Positions 36,919 through 46,689 of a stretch of DNA of 64,000 nucleotides are shown here, piece by piece. The notes beneath the pieces are model-generated. The model saw nothing but the letters and a program-made list of their open reading frames with translations. It was not told the origin of the DNA and searched no databases. Position numbers and translations under genes: made by a program. Source of the DNA: Balneolaceae bacterium (GTDB taxonomy: Bacteria; Bacteroidota; Rhodothermia; Balneolales; Balneolaceae); the NCBI GenBank assembly GCA_018401935.1, contig JAGYJQ010000001.1:62001-126000 (forward strand). The letters run 5' to 3'. Position 1 is the first letter of the stretch, and each line of letters begins with the position of its first letter.

Positions 36919-37973
36919 CTAAATATTTTACGTTTTTATCTTTACTGATCGTAGTACTTTTTTTGGGTCAACCAACGGTTTTAGCTGCTGATGCTGAAAC
37001 GGAAAGTGAATCTCCTATCGATATCATGGGAACGGTTGCTGATCACGATTATTTCACGTTTTTTGGGACAAAATTATACCTCCCAAGACTATTTCTGTGG
37101 CAAGACGATAATGGATCAACTCAGTTTTCGACCTATGGCTCTACTAAAAAAGCCTTGGCTTCAGGTGAGTTTCAACAAGTAGATTATATTATAACTCCCG
37201 TAAACGGCTCTATGTTGATTGATTTTTCTCTGACATCACATCTTTTGTATTTCTGGTTTGGACTCGGAGCACTCGCGCTTTTTACCATGTATGCCGGCTC
37301 ACGCTACAAAAAAGGAATTGGGGCATCCACTGCGCCACAGGGTGCGCTTCAAAATCTATTTGAGATTTTTTATGAGTTCATTAGAGACGAGGTGGCCAAA
37401 CCAAACATAGAGGGAGATAAGTATAAAAAGTACGTACCCTATTTGTTTACTATGTTCATGTCAATTGCATTCATGAATTCGTTTGGATTACTGCCCTGGG
37501 CCGCAACAGCCACCGCTGATATTACCGTTACAGCTGTTCTTGCATTGTTTACCTTTTTTGTAACTCAGTTCAGCGGCACTAAAGATCATTGGCAGCATGT
37601 TTTTTGGTTCCCAGGTGTGCCTTTAGGAGTTAAATTTTTAATGATTCCGGTTGAGTTGATTGGCTTACTAACTAAACCATTTGCACTCGCAATACGATTG
37701 TTCGCGAATATGATGTCTGGTAAAATTATGATTATCGCGATATTGGGTCTCATTTTTATTTTTAATGATATGTATGGTAGTGCAGCGGCTTACAGTGTTA
37801 GCATTCTTTCCGTAGCAATGACTTCAATACTATATGTGCTAAAATTATTTGTAGCCTTATTACAAGCCTACATATTCACTCTGTTATCAGCAGTATTTAT
37901 TGGAATGGCTGCTGAAGAGCATGAACATGATCACGAACATGATGATCATATTCATGCTGAACCATCAGTATAA
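36915..37973 (+). CDS. atpB: ATP synthase F0 subunit a
   Basis: A 352-residue proton-channel subunit. It has a cleavable-looking signal sequence (1-25, ending V-L-A-A-D) and a long periplasmic domain of about 80 residues before the first channel helix, as in Bacteroidota. The essential Arg is in the LAIRLFANMMSGKI helix (about 256-270). The C-terminal tail is rich in His, Asp and Glu (EHEHDHEHDDHIH), which could bind metal. The start overlaps the stop of the preceding gene (ATGA). Confidence 0.95.
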   Translation: MTKYFTFLSLLIVVLFLGQPTVLAADAETESESPIDIMGTVADHDYFTFFGTKLYLPRLFLWQDDNGSTQFSTYGSTKKALASGEFQQVDYIITPVNGSMLIDFSLTSHLLYFWFGLGALALFTMYAGSRYKKGIGASTAPQGALQNLFEIFYEFIRDEVAKPNIEGDKYKKYVPYLFTMFMSIAFMNSFGLLPWAATATADITVTAVLALFTFFVTQFSGTKDHWQHVFWFPGVPLGVKFLMIPVELIGLLTKPFALAIRLFANMMSGKIMIIAILGLIFIFNDMYGSAAAYSVSILSVAMTSILYVLKLFVALLQAYIFTLLSAVFIGMAAEEHEHDHEHDDHIHAEPSV

Positions 37974-37998
37974 TCATCGTACAAACAATTAAAACTAA

Positions 37999-38223
<225 letters not shown>

Positions 38224-38241
38224 TTTATTAAACTTATTATT

Positions 38242-38754
38242 ATGCTTTACCTATTAGCTGGCGGCGGACTGCTGTCTTTTAATACTGGATTTGCTATCTG
38301 GATTGCAATATCATTGGTTGTATTTCTTCTTATCATGATGAAATACGCTATGCCGCCGATTATGGCAGCCCTTGAAGGACGTGAAACCAGAATACGTGAA
38401 TCCTTAGAGGCAGCAGAAGTTGCTCTGGCAAAAGCCGAGGCAATTTCCAAGGACAACGAAAAAGCACTTCGTGAGGCTGAACAAACAGCTCACCAAATAC
38501 GCAAAGATGCCAAAGAAGAGGCAGAGCGTATCAGGGGTGAACGCGTTGCAAAAGCTAAGGATGAAGCAGAGCAAATAATTGAGCAGGCGAAAGTAGACAT
38601 TGAACAAGAAAAACAGTCTGCTTTACTAGCCCTCAGGCAAGAAGTGGCTCATTTGGCTATAACATCAGCCTCTATGATATTAGATGTTGAATTGGATGAA
38701 GAGAAAAACAAAAAATTGGTTGATAATTACATCAATAATTTGTCTAAGAATTAA
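38242..38754 (+). CDS. atpF: ATP synthase F0 subunit b
   Basis: A 170-residue peripheral-stalk subunit: one N-terminal membrane helix (about 14-33) followed by a long charged amphipathic helix with heptad-like pattern (45-140). The end (residues 140-170) contacts the delta subunit. The segment MPPIMAALEGRETRIRESL is the usual start of the stalk. It lies 18 bases after atpE and 5 before atpH. Confidence 0.95.
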   Translation: MLYLLAGGGLLSFNTGFAIWIAISLVVFLLIMMKYAMPPIMAALEGRETRIRESLEAAEVALAKAEAISKDNEKALREAEQTAHQIRKDAKEEAERIRGERVAKAKDEAEQIIEQAKVDIEQEKQSALLALRQEVAHLAITSASMILDVELDEEKNKKLVDNYINNLSKN

Positions 38755-38759
38755 GGTAT

Positions 38760-39299
38760 ATGATCAGCTCTAAGGCGGCAAAACGATATGCAAATGCTCT
38801 TTTAACGCTAACTCAAGAACAGGGTAGCTTAGAAGAAGTATTAGAGGATATCAAGACTATTCATAACACTATTAAAGGTTCTCGTGATCTTCAATTGGCA
38901 TTGAAAAGTCCTATTGTCAAACCTTCTGAAAAAACCACCATCTTAGATGAAATTTTCTCCAAGCACATTGGAACGCTTGCAATGAAATTCTTACTTCTTC
39001 TTGCTGAAAAAGAAAGGGCTGCATTGTTACCTTCAATAACCGAAGCATTCTTTACCTTATATAATGAGGCTGTAGGAATTGTCGAGGTGACATTAAAGAC
39101 AGCATATCCGTTAGAGCGTATCCAGCTGGATTCCATAACCAAAGCCTTAGAATTTTCCACTAAAAAGAATGTGCATCTGCATGTTGAAGTAGTACCATCA
39201 CTTTTAGGTGGTATTACCATACAAATGGAAGACACTGTAATAGATGGGAGTGTTCAGCATAAATTAAATGAGCTAGAACACACTCTTCTTTCTCAATAA
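38760..39299 (+). CDS. atpH: ATP synthase F1 subunit delta
   Basis: A 179-residue OSCP/delta subunit joining the peripheral stalk to the alpha/beta hexamer. The N-terminal helical domain begins SSKAAKRYANALLTLTQEQG. The C-terminal domain contains VEVVPSLLGGITIQMEDTVIDGSVQHKLNEL (split here across residues 141-172), the family signature. Atypical features are not seen. Confidence 0.95.
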   Translation: MISSKAAKRYANALLTLTQEQGSLEEVLEDIKTIHNTIKGSRDLQLALKSPIVKPSEKTTILDEIFSKHIGTLAMKFLLLLAEKERAALLPSITEAFFTLYNEAVGIVEVTLKTAYPLERIQLDSITKALEFSTKKNVHLHVEVVPSLLGGITIQMEDTVIDGSVQHKLNELEHTLLSQ

Positions 39300-39341
39300 T
39301 TTTGTTTTTCGATTAACTAGAGCTTATTAAAACACAACAAC

Positions 39342-40949
39342 ATGAGTCAAGTAAGACCAGATGAAGTATCGGCCATACTAAGAAAACAGTTATCCGGATT
39401 TGATAATGAATCCGATACCTACGATGTGGGTACCGTCCTTGAAGTGGGTGATGGTATTGCACGTGTCTATGGCCTCTCAAAAGTACAAGCAGGTGAGCTA
39501 ATAACCATACCTGATGCTAAAAATGAAAGAGGCGAATCTGTAACAGGAATGGTACTTAACTTAGAAGAAGATAATGTAGGTATTGTATTGTTTGGTTCAT
39601 CCAGTATGGTTGCAGAAGGTCAAACGGTCAAAAGAACTAAAAACGTTGCTTCTATAGCCGTAGGAGATGGATTGTTAGGACGTGTTATTGATCCATTAGG
39701 CCATCCGCAAGATGGTAAAGGGCCAATCACCGATAAAACCATACGTGTTCCTTTAGAGCGTAAGGCACCAGGGGTTATTTATAGAGAGCCTGTTACTGAA
39801 CCACTTCAGACGGGCATAAAAGCTATTGATTCATTAATACCAATCGGGCGTGGACAAAGAGAATTAATTATCGGTGACCGACAAACAGGTAAGACATCGG
39901 TAGCGATTGATACGATCATCAATCAAAAAGAAACGCAAAAAACCGATAAACCCGTTTTTTGTATCTATGTTGCAGTAGGTCAGAAGGCTTCTACAGTAGC
40001 CGGAATACAGCAAGCACTTGAAGAAAACGGTGCTATGGATTATACCGTTATTATTAATGCACCTGCTTCGGCTGCCGCCCCGATGCAATATATAGCTCCA
40101 TTTGCAGGAGCTGCAGTAGGAGAGTATTTTAGGGATACAGGTCGACATGCTCTTGTAATTTATGATGACTTATCCAAACAGGCGGTTGCTTACCGTGAAC
40201 TATCTCTGCTTCTTAAACGACCTCCAGGTCGAGAAGCCTATCCTGGCGATGTATTCTATCTGCATAGCCGACTACTAGAACGTGCTGCTAAAATCATTAA
40301 TGATGATGATGTTGCGCGCACCATGAATAATATTCCAGAAGAGTTAAAGCCTCTAGTGAAGGGTGGAGGATCGTTAACGGCACTTCCAGTTATTGAAACA
40401 CAAGCTGGAGACGTTTCTGCATATATTCCTACAAATGTAATCTCAATTACGGATGGTCAGATATTCTTAGATACTGATTTATTTAATTCAGGTACTCGAC
40501 CAGCCATCGATGTGGGTATATCAGTTTCTCGTGTGGGTGGATCTGCTCAGGTAAAATCAATGAAAAAACTATCAGGTACCCTGAAGCTAGACTTAGCTCA
40601 GTATCGTGAGCTCGAGGCATTTGCCAAATTTGGATCTGATTTAGATCCAGCAACTCAAGCGCAATTAAGGAGAGGTGAGAGAACAGCTGAATTACTCAAG
40701 CAAAATGTTTATGAGCCATTGCCGGTGGAACATCAAATTGTTCTTCTTAAGGCGAATGATAAGGGCCTACTTGACAAGCTTGCGGTGGATGACATCATTA
40801 ACTTCCAAGCTGAATATTTAGATATTGTGACATCTAAATATGAAAAAGAAATGTCTGATCTAGCTACTACAGGACTTCTCACCGATGAATTCGGTGAGCA
40901 AATATTAGTGGTAGCCTCCCAAATAGTAGAACAAATTAACGCTGCTTAG
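39342..40949 (+). CDS. atpA: ATP synthase F1 subunit alpha
   Basis: A 535-residue non-catalytic nucleotide-binding subunit. It begins with the delta-binding [16 protein letters not shown] helix and a beta-barrel. The P-loop is G178-D-R-Q-T-G-K-T185. The arginine finger lies in the [16 protein letters not shown] segment. It is slightly longer than typical (502-513) through loops and tail. It follows atpH by 42 bases and precedes atpG by 11. Confidence 0.97.
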   Translation: MSQVRPDEVSAILRKQLSGFDNESDTYDVGTVLEVGDGIARVYGLSKVQAGELITIPDAKNERGESVTGMVLNLEEDNVGIVLFGSSSMVAEGQTVKRTKNVASIAVGDGLLGRVIDPLGHPQDGKGPITDKTIRVPLERKAPGVIYREPVTEPLQTGIKAIDSLIPIGRGQRELIIGDRQTGKTSVAIDTIINQKETQKTDKPVFCIYVAVGQKASTVAGIQQALEENGAMDYTVIINAPASAAAPMQYIAPFAGAAVGEYFRDTGRHALVIYDDLSKQAVAYRELSLLLKRPPGREAYPGDVFYLHSRLLERAAKIINDDDVARTMNNIPEELKPLVKGGGSLTALPVIETQAGDVSAYIPTNVISITDGQIFLDTDLFNSGTRPAIDVGISVSRVGGSAQVKSMKKLSGTLKLDLAQYRELEAFAKFGSDLDPATQAQLRRGERTAELLKQNVYEPLPVEHQIVLLKANDKGLLDKLAVDDIINFQAEYLDIVTSKYEKEMSDLATTGLLTDEFGEQILVVASQIVEQINAA

Positions 40950-40960
40950 TTCACTTTAGC

Positions 40961-41851
40961 ATGGCAAACTTACGCGACATTCGTAATCGGATAACCTCGG
41001 TAAACAATACTCAGCAGATTACCAAAGCCATGAAAATGGTTGCGGCTGCTAGGTTGCGCAAAGCGCAAGACCGGATGATTCAAACTCGGCCTTATGCCAA
41101 GACCTTATCATCAGTAATTGGCCGCCTAATTCAAGGTCAGGAATTAGCGCACCCATTTCTTCGTCAGACTACCGAACCTAAACGTAGCTTAGTCATTGTT
41201 GTAGGATCAGATAGAGGACTTTGCGGTGGTTTTAATAATAACTTATTCAAGGAAGTTGAGTTATTTATTGCCAATAACTTTGAACAAGGAAAAGACACCG
41301 AAGGCTTACACTTAATTACCATCGGTAAAAAGGCAACAGCCCATTTTGGTAAAAGAGCGTATTCTATAGATGCTAAATACCCCGGATTCTTTGATAATTT
41401 GGAGTATGAACGCAGCTCCTCACTTATTAGCGAAGTAATGGAAAACTTCATCAAAAAAGATTTAGACGAAGTATATTTAGCCTTTAACGAGTTTAAGTCT
41501 GTTATTGCACAGAATCGAAAGGTTGAAAAAATATTACCATTAAAAGCGGAAGATTTGGTTGTAGCTAACCCTGATAACTCCGTACATTCTGATTATATAT
41601 ACGAGCCTGATCAAGAAGCTATTATTGACGAGTTGCTTCCCAAGCATATAAAAATGCAATTGTGGAAAGCAGTACTAGAGTCCAATGCATCCGAGCAGGG
41701 TGCTAGAATGACAGCAATGGATAGTGCAACTGAAAACGCTAAAGATTTAGAACGTAGTTTACGCTTGAAATATAATCAAGCTAGACAGAGTGCAATTACC
41801 ACAGAAATTTCCGAAATTGTATCTGGTGCCCAAGCACTTAGTGATTCTTAG
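40961..41851 (+). CDS. atpG: ATP synthase F1 subunit gamma
   Basis: A 296-residue rotor shaft. The conserved N-terminal helix starts [33 protein letters not shown], and the C-terminal helix has [21 protein letters not shown]. The central [15 protein letters not shown] segment is the family signature. It ends the cluster: atpD and atpC do not follow, a tRNA gene does. A separate atpD-atpC locus is common in this bacterial group. Confidence 0.96.
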   Translation: MANLRDIRNRITSVNNTQQITKAMKMVAAARLRKAQDRMIQTRPYAKTLSSVIGRLIQGQELAHPFLRQTTEPKRSLVIVVGSDRGLCGGFNNNLFKEVELFIANNFEQGKDTEGLHLITIGKKATAHFGKRAYSIDAKYPGFFDNLEYERSSSLISEVMENFIKKDLDEVYLAFNEFKSVIAQNRKVEKILPLKAEDLVVANPDNSVHSDYIYEPDQEAIIDELLPKHIKMQLWKAVLESNASEQGARMTAMDSATENAKDLERSLRLKYNQARQSAITTEISEIVSGAQALSDS

Positions 41852-41870
41852 AAGTATCAATGTATCTATT

Positions 41871-41955
41871 GGAGAGTTGGCAGAGTGGTCGAATGCGGCG
41901 GTCTTGAAAACCGTTGAGGCGCAAGTCTCCGGGGGTTCGAATCCCTCACTCTCCG
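41871..41955 (+). tRNA. tRNA-Ser (anticodon UGA)
   Basis: An 85-base class II tRNA. The acceptor GGAGAGT (41871-41877) pairs with ACTCTCC (41948-41954), with G as discriminator. The anticodon arm CGGTCTTGAAAACCG exposes TGA. A long variable arm (GTTGAGGCGCAAGTCTCC region) and the T-loop GGTTCGAATCC identify serine. The 3'-CCA is not encoded (GCATTA follows), so it must be added enzymatically. It lies 19 bases after atpG. Confidence 0.97.
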
Positions 41956-41960
41956 CATTA

Positions 41961-41988
41961 AAAAAGCCCCAATTTTGGGGCTTTTTTT
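41961..41988 (+). terminator. Rho-independent terminator after tRNA-Ser
   Basis: AAAAAGCCCCAA pairs with TTGGGGCTTTTT around a two-base TT centre (a four-base or larger loop in practice), followed by further T's to 41988. It starts five bases after the tRNA and probably ends both the tRNA and the ATP synthase transcript. Confidence 0.93.
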
Positions 41989-42041
41989 ATTGTGCTTGTG
42001 TAATACCACTGAATGCGGTACTTCGTTATTCTGGTTTAAAG

Positions 42042-42055
42042 AATTCGTATCTTTA
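42042..42055 (+). promoter_or_regulatory. Extended promoter-like motif next to the TolC-like start
   Basis: AATTCGTATCTTTA carries the -7-like box TATCTTTA at 42048-42055, only five bases before the ATG at 42061. A transcription start a few bases after the box would give a leaderless or nearly leaderless mRNA. The match with 50179-50192 is 13 of 14 bases. Confidence 0.5.
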
Positions 42056-42060
42056 GTTTT

Positions 42061-43536
42061 ATGAATAGATTTATGACGTATTTGCTCTACCCAAGACATC
42101 GTGCAACTTTTACCTTAGCACTCGCTATAGTATTAATAAGCCATACCCTTAATGCTACATCAGGGACATATACGGAAGGTATATATGGGTTGAATAATGA
42201 AGTTGCACAAGATAATGAAGTTGCACAAGATACTGTGTTTCTTGAATACGAAGAGTTTATCGATCGAGCTCTAGAGCAAATAGGTCAATTACAAGCCGCA
42301 CAAGTGTCCGTTTCCTTAGCCCAAAATCAGGTCCAGCAAGTTCGCGATCAACGTTTCTTACCTTCTCTTAGAATGGAATCCGAGCATGGTATATTACCTA
42401 GTGTGATTTCTCCAAGGGGTTTTCCTAATAATCAGATTTATCTAGATCCAGATGCAACCTATGACTGGGATAACTGGGATTTTGCGAACCGTTTTCGAGT
42501 TATTGGGGTGCAACCGTTATTTATTTGGGGAGCTGTGGACAAGGCGATAAAAGCAGCGCAATTCGGTGTCCAAAGCGTAGAACAACAAACGACAGCCACC
42601 CAACAAGAAATAGAGCTTCAACTACACGGATTATATTTTGGGTATCAATTAGCTTTAGAAATTGAACGGTTATTGGATGTAGCTATTGAGACCATGGACA
42701 CGGTGGAAAGATCAATCAACCAGCAAAGAAAAGATAGTCCAGATGAGATAAATGAGTCCGAAATCTATAAGTTCAAAGTTTTTCAAGCCCAATTTAAGGC
42801 AAGAGAAGATGAAGTAAAGCAAAATCTACTGTACGTTTCGGAGTCTTGGAACTATATTTTAGGCGCTAATGATACCGTATTTTTACCTGCTAATATGTAT
42901 CTAAAAGCACCTTCTGCTTCAATTTCTACCTTAGATTATTATCAGCAAATGGCCCTTATGAATCGTTCAGAAATCCAGGCACTTTCTTATGCAGAAAAAG
43001 GGGCAAGAATGTTTATTGAAGCAAAAAAAGCGGAGAATAAGCCAGGGCTATTTTTAGGTTTTAGGGGCACCTACGCACATGCTCCGTCACGACCACGGCA
43101 GGATAATCCATTTATCTCATCGGACGGAAATACCTTAAATATGTCTTTTGGATTCTCAATCAGGCAAAACTTAAACTTTAACCAGATAAAAACGAATTTA
43201 AAACGCGCCGAGCTTGAAATGGATCGATTAGATTTTCAACAAAAAGCCATTCAGGATAAAGTGATGTTAGAAGTACATGAGAAATATCGAGACGCAGCAA
43301 TTGCTCAAAGTAAATACGAAGGATCTATTGAGGCGCTAAAAATCACTAAAGAATGGTTACGAATGGAACAATTAGACTATGATTTTGGTATTGGTGATGT
43401 ACGTGATGTCGTAGATGCTTTAAAGCAAGAGTTAGAACTTAGAATTGAAGAAAAACAAACTGTCTTTGATTACATAATTAGTTTAGCAAATCTGAATAAA
43501 GCTACTGGATTGTCAATTAATCAACAAAATGACTAA
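42061..43536 (+). CDS. TolC family outer-membrane channel protein
   Basis: A 491-residue outer membrane efflux protein family member. A signal-like hydrophobic segment (16-33) precedes long helical repeats. The two halves of the TolC hairpin start near DRALEQIGQLQAAQVSVSLAQNQVQQVRDQRFLPSL and near KRAELEMDRLDFQQKAIQDKVMLEVHEKYRDAA (described by positions about 70-105 and 380-415). A duplicated hexapeptide N-E-V-A-Q-D lies at 46-57 just after the signal. The immediate downstream gene is MlaC-like, so this channel may serve lipid or small-molecule export rather than drug efflux. No periplasmic adaptor or pump is adjacent. Confidence 0.85.
   Translation: MNRFMTYLLYPRHRATFTLALAIVLISHTLNATSGTYTEGIYGLNNEVAQDNEVAQDTVFLEYEEFIDRALEQIGQLQAAQVSVSLAQNQVQQVRDQRFLPSLRMESEHGILPSVISPRGFPNNQIYLDPDATYDWDNWDFANRFRVIGVQPLFIWGAVDKAIKAAQFGVQSVEQQTTATQQEIELQLHGLYFGYQLALEIERLLDVAIETMDTVERSINQQRKDSPDEINESEIYKFKVFQAQFKAREDEVKQNLLYVSESWNYILGANDTVFLPANMYLKAPSASISTLDYYQQMALMNRSEIQALSYAEKGARMFIEAKKAENKPGLFLGFRGTYAHAPSRPRQDNPFISSDGNTLNMSFGFSIRQNLNFNQIKTNLKRAELEMDRLDFQQKAIQDKVMLEVHEKYRDAAIAQSKYEGSIEALKITKEWLRMEQLDYDFGIGDVRDVVDALKQELELRIEEKQTVFDYIISLANLNKATGLSINQQND
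42196..42231 (+). repeat. 18-bp tandem duplication in the TolC-like gene
   Basis: AATGAAGTTGCACAAGAT occurs twice without a gap (42196-42213 and 42214-42231), giving N-E-V-A-Q-D twice at residues 46-57, just after the signal peptide. The copies are identical, so the event is recent. Confidence 0.95.
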
Positions 43537-43538
43537 AT

Positions 43539-44138
43539 ATGATGCAAATGTTTAGGTATATACTTTTTTTATTGGTCTTATTTTACCCCAATTTCGGGTT
43601 AGCTCAGTCCCCCCAGGCTGCGGTTGATGTGCGTGAACTAATGGAGTCGCGAGACCTTCAAATTAAGCAGTTGCTGGGCGCAGAAGGTTCCGACTATTCA
43701 TCTAATCAAAGAGATGAATTAAAAGATATTGTAAACGGAATTATTGATTTTACTGAAATGGCTAAAACTGCACTAGAAATAACCTATGATACGATTTCAG
43801 TAGAAGAACGAACAGAATTTGTACAGCTATTTTCGTCCATTATTCGAGACCAATCGTTAGCAAATTTGGATATTTATCGAGCTTCTGTTAGCTATGAAAG
43901 AATTGATGGAACAGCTGATTCTATGTACATAGAAACACTTGCAGAATGGGATAATATTAGAACCCCTGTGCACTATATTATGTCTAAGAGCTCAGGCGAA
44001 TGGAGGATTGAAGATATGAGTATAGATGATGTTTTTACCGCTGAGTCTTATAATCGTCAGTTCCAACGCATCATTCGAAGCCGAGGCTTTGATTACCTAA
44101 TGACAACCCTTCGCAAGCGAGCTGAAAGAAATTCATAG
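43539..44138 (+). CDS. MlaC/Ttg2D-type phospholipid-binding protein
   Basis: 199 residues. A signal peptide (about 4-22, ending G-L-A-Q) precedes a MlaC-like domain. The family pattern is visible as LKDIVNGIIDFTEMAKTAL, then RTEFVQLFSSIIRDQS and the C-terminal GEWRIEDMSIDDVFTAESYNRQFQRIIRSRGFDYLMTTLRKR. MlaC shuttles phospholipid between membranes in the maintenance-of-lipid-asymmetry system. No mlaE/F/D genes are in view. It follows the TolC-like gene by two bases, indicating co-expression. Confidence 0.87.
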   Translation: MMQMFRYILFLLVLFYPNFGLAQSPQAAVDVRELMESRDLQIKQLLGAEGSDYSSNQRDELKDIVNGIIDFTEMAKTALEITYDTISVEERTEFVQLFSSIIRDQSLANLDIYRASVSYERIDGTADSMYIETLAEWDNIRTPVHYIMSKSSGEWRIEDMSIDDVFTAESYNRQFQRIIRSRGFDYLMTTLRKRAERNS

Positions 44139-44165
44139 CTTTTTTGAGAAACCCTAGATAAGTTC

Positions 44166-44173
44166 TATATTTA
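44166..44173 (+). promoter_or_regulatory. Putative -7 box before the polysaccharide genes
   Basis: TATATTTA ends ten bases before the GTG start at 44184. It fits the same relaxed box as others here and would also give a very short leader. Evidence is the motif and position only. Confidence 0.3.
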
Positions 44174-44183
44174 AAAGAAACAC

Positions 44184-45206
44184 GTGCTTCAGTCTGTTCC
44201 AAGTTCAAATAAACAAAACGAAGGTTATGTCTATGTCAGTTATGGACATCCTAAGTATTTAAAGCATACCATTGCTTCTGTTACGACGTTGCGAAGGTAT
44301 GACAAAAATCGTCCTATTGCGTTAGCCTGTAGTGCTAAGCATAAAGAATTGTTAGAACAAAAAGAGTTGAGTTATCTTTTTGATGTTATTCATCAACTTC
44401 CCGAAGAACATGCATCTATTGTAGGTTTTAAACACAACATTCATCATTATCTTTTTTATAAAAGAAATCTATTTCTAGATAGTGATATTGTTTGGTGTAA
44501 AGACCCTCAAAGTCTGTGGAATAGTTTTTCTACTTTTGATTTTACTATTACCGGTACCTTAGTTTCAGATGTATACTTTGGAGCACCTAAGGGCGCTCGA
44601 GTTTTATTCGATATCCTCTTTCGAAGAAGGCAACGAACCTTACAACGTTTTGGCTTAAGCTACCTTAGTCGAGTACAATCCGGGATTATCTTTGCCCAAG
44701 ATTATGAAACAACTAAACAGGTATGCTTATTAGCATCTGAAATGTTAGATCGTAAACAAGAAACTCATTTCCGTAGCAGAAAAATGGAACAGGGAAGAAC
44801 CATGGAATCGTGCGAATGGAGTTTAGCTATGGCAATGTCTAAGTTAAATATCCCGGTGTATCCGTGGTTACAAGGCCATAATAGTCCACAGTTAGATTAT
44901 ATACAAGACCTTACGGAGCATGATGATGAATTCATGTACGTGAACTGCAAGTACTATTGCGACGATTTTACCTATTCAATAAGGGGACTTAAGTCAGTAA
45001 GAATGCGTCGCTTTTTACTTTCAATGTTACGTCTATTCTCTGGAAAAACAGATTATTTAATGACTACCCCATATTGTTTACATTTCGGATGGTATCATCA
45101 AAAACAACCATTCTATACGTTTGCAGAAAATTGCTGGCACCGAATAAGCAATGAGAAACATTCACAAAATATAACCCATTCGTTAAACAGGGTAACTAAT
45201 CAGTAA
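44184..45206 (+). CDS. Putative glycosyltransferase with a D-x-D motif
   Basis: 340 residues, GT-A-like in outline: the N-terminal GYVYVSYGHPKYLKHTIASVTTLRRYDKNRPI-type Rossmann start (positions 14-45), the acceptor region HNIHHYLFYKRNLFLDSDIVWCKDP with D99-S-D101 as the likely metal/nucleotide-sugar motif, and later SCEWSLAMAMSKL. I cannot name the family or sugar; a GT8-like or nucleotide-sugar transferase is likely. The start is GTG at 44184. It heads a run with another glycosyltransferase and a flippase, suggesting a role in surface glycan assembly. Confidence 0.6.
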   Translation: MLQSVPSSNKQNEGYVYVSYGHPKYLKHTIASVTTLRRYDKNRPIALACSAKHKELLEQKELSYLFDVIHQLPEEHASIVGFKHNIHHYLFYKRNLFLDSDIVWCKDPQSLWNSFSTFDFTITGTLVSDVYFGAPKGARVLFDILFRRRQRTLQRFGLSYLSRVQSGIIFAQDYETTKQVCLLASEMLDRKQETHFRSRKMEQGRTMESCEWSLAMAMSKLNIPVYPWLQGHNSPQLDYIQDLTEHDDEFMYVNCKYYCDDFTYSIRGLKSVRMRRFLLSMLRLFSGKTDYLMTTPYCLHFGWYHQKQPFYTFAENCWHRISNEKHSQNITHSLNRVTNQ

Positions 45207-45230
45207 GACTTTTGTCACAAACAGCTATGT

Positions 45231-46649
45231 ATGGAGAATAGCGTAAAGATACCGAAATCTCCCAAGGTGCTAATGATAAGTCCATACTTTGTTCCACGGA
45301 AAAGAGTAGGGGCATTACGTAGCTATAAGTTTGCTAAGTATTTAAAGGATTTAGATTGGCAAGTTCGTGTTATTCACCTAGAATCGAAGGGACAACAGTT
45401 AAGTGAAATAGAGAAAAAAGCGTTAGAGGGTGTTGGATTATTTGGGTTAAAGACTCCTTTTGACCGCACAATTAACCGGTCTGGTAGTGATTTAGGAGTG
45501 GGAGCATTGCAGAACACCGATCAAGTGAATGTTGGTGATTTTGTCCAAACGGATGCACCAATTCAGCGAGCTATAGATGGTATGGAACGTTATTTTCCGA
45601 TGGATACCTGGTATCCACTACTTCGTTCCCATCTAAATTATATGGAACAAATTTTGATTCAAGAACAACCCGATCTTCTTTGGGTAACTGCGGATCCATG
45701 GTCGGGTCTTAGTGTGGTTCGTACGTTGTCTAAGCGCCTTGGCATACCTTTTATCGTCGATTTTCGTGATCCCTTTACCTTATGTCCGATACGATCAACT
45801 AAGAAATCCAGTTGGGTTCAAAAAGTTGAAAAAAGATTGGAGACAAAAGTCATACAAGAAGCGGCAGCTGTTGTATTTACCGCAAGAGAAACGTTGAATT
45901 TGTATCAAAAATCGTACTCTTCACAAGCAGAAAAGATGCATGTGATACATAATGCTTTTGACACTGACCTTTTTAATTATTCAGACGATCATTGGACCTC
46001 CAAAGAAGCTGTTGTGACCAAAGAGTCTTCCATTACACATACGCTAAGCCATAGTCTAGAAACCAGCCCAGAAAGTGTGCCATTTAAGCTCTTGTTTTTA
46101 GGAAAGTTTAGATCTTCTTCCCCTATAGAGCCGTTAATTGAAAGCTTTAGGGCATTAAAAAGGAACTATCCAGAGTTTTTTACTAGCATACGGCTCTATC
46201 ATATAGGCACTCTTGATGCTCAGATACAACAAGAATTGGATGGGCTGAGCTTTACGGAACATTTTATATCCTTGGCACCAATCCCCTATGACAAAGTACC
46301 AGATTTCATGGAAGAATTTGATGGGCTCATATCACTACTTAATCCTGCTCGAAACATGGTTGTACCATCAAAATTCTGGGATTATTTACCCGCAACACCT
46401 CCCATCATTTCGATTGGTACCAATAATGAGATGAAAGAAATTTTAACCACTACTCAAAGAGGCTATCAATTCGAAAGTAATCAAACAGAAGAAATTGCAC
46501 AAAAGGTGTATGAATTAGGGGTTCAACGGGGGGTATTTGCATTATCCAGTGGAATGAAAAAAGATCACTTCAAACGAATTGCACGCTTTAGTGCCGAGCA
46601 TAAGACTAGGGAATTGTCCCGTTTATTTCTGAGTGTGATTAACAAATAA
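45231..46649 (+). CDS. Glycosyltransferase, GT4-like
   Basis: A 472-residue GT-B fold enzyme. It opens with KVLMISPYFVPRKRVGALRSYKFAKYL, resembling the N-terminus of the gene at 33525. The middle has IPFIVDFRDPFTLCP and the C-terminal half FKLLFLGKFRSSSPIEPLIESFRAL and KFWDYLPATPPIISIG, the donor-binding helix. An insert of about 35 residues (about 90-125) is Thr/Val-rich. Sugar specificity is unknown. It lies between a putative GT-A enzyme and a flippase, so surface polysaccharide synthesis is the natural context. Confidence 0.82.
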   Translation: MENSVKIPKSPKVLMISPYFVPRKRVGALRSYKFAKYLKDLDWQVRVIHLESKGQQLSEIEKKALEGVGLFGLKTPFDRTINRSGSDLGVGALQNTDQVNVGDFVQTDAPIQRAIDGMERYFPMDTWYPLLRSHLNYMEQILIQEQPDLLWVTADPWSGLSVVRTLSKRLGIPFIVDFRDPFTLCPIRSTKKSSWVQKVEKRLETKVIQEAAAVVFTARETLNLYQKSYSSQAEKMHVIHNAFDTDLFNYSDDHWTSKEAVVTKESSITHTLSHSLETSPESVPFKLLFLGKFRSSSPIEPLIESFRALKRNYPEFFTSIRLYHIGTLDAQIQQELDGLSFTEHFISLAPIPYDKVPDFMEEFDGLISLLNPARNMVVPSKFWDYLPATPPIISIGTNNEMKEILTTTQRGYQFESNQTEEIAQKVYELGVQRGVFALSSGMKKDHFKRIARFSAEHKTRELSRLFLSVINK

Positions 46650-46689
46650 ACGGAATAGATCATTAGGTCCAATTCAATTATGGTACATC

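Noticed and set aside
41790-42099. Two overlapping open frames on either strand across the tRNA-Ser gene, one reading VRDSNPRRL.
   Set aside because: They are translations of the tRNA and terminator. The VRDSNPRRL peptide is a well-known false product of tRNA-Ser genes.
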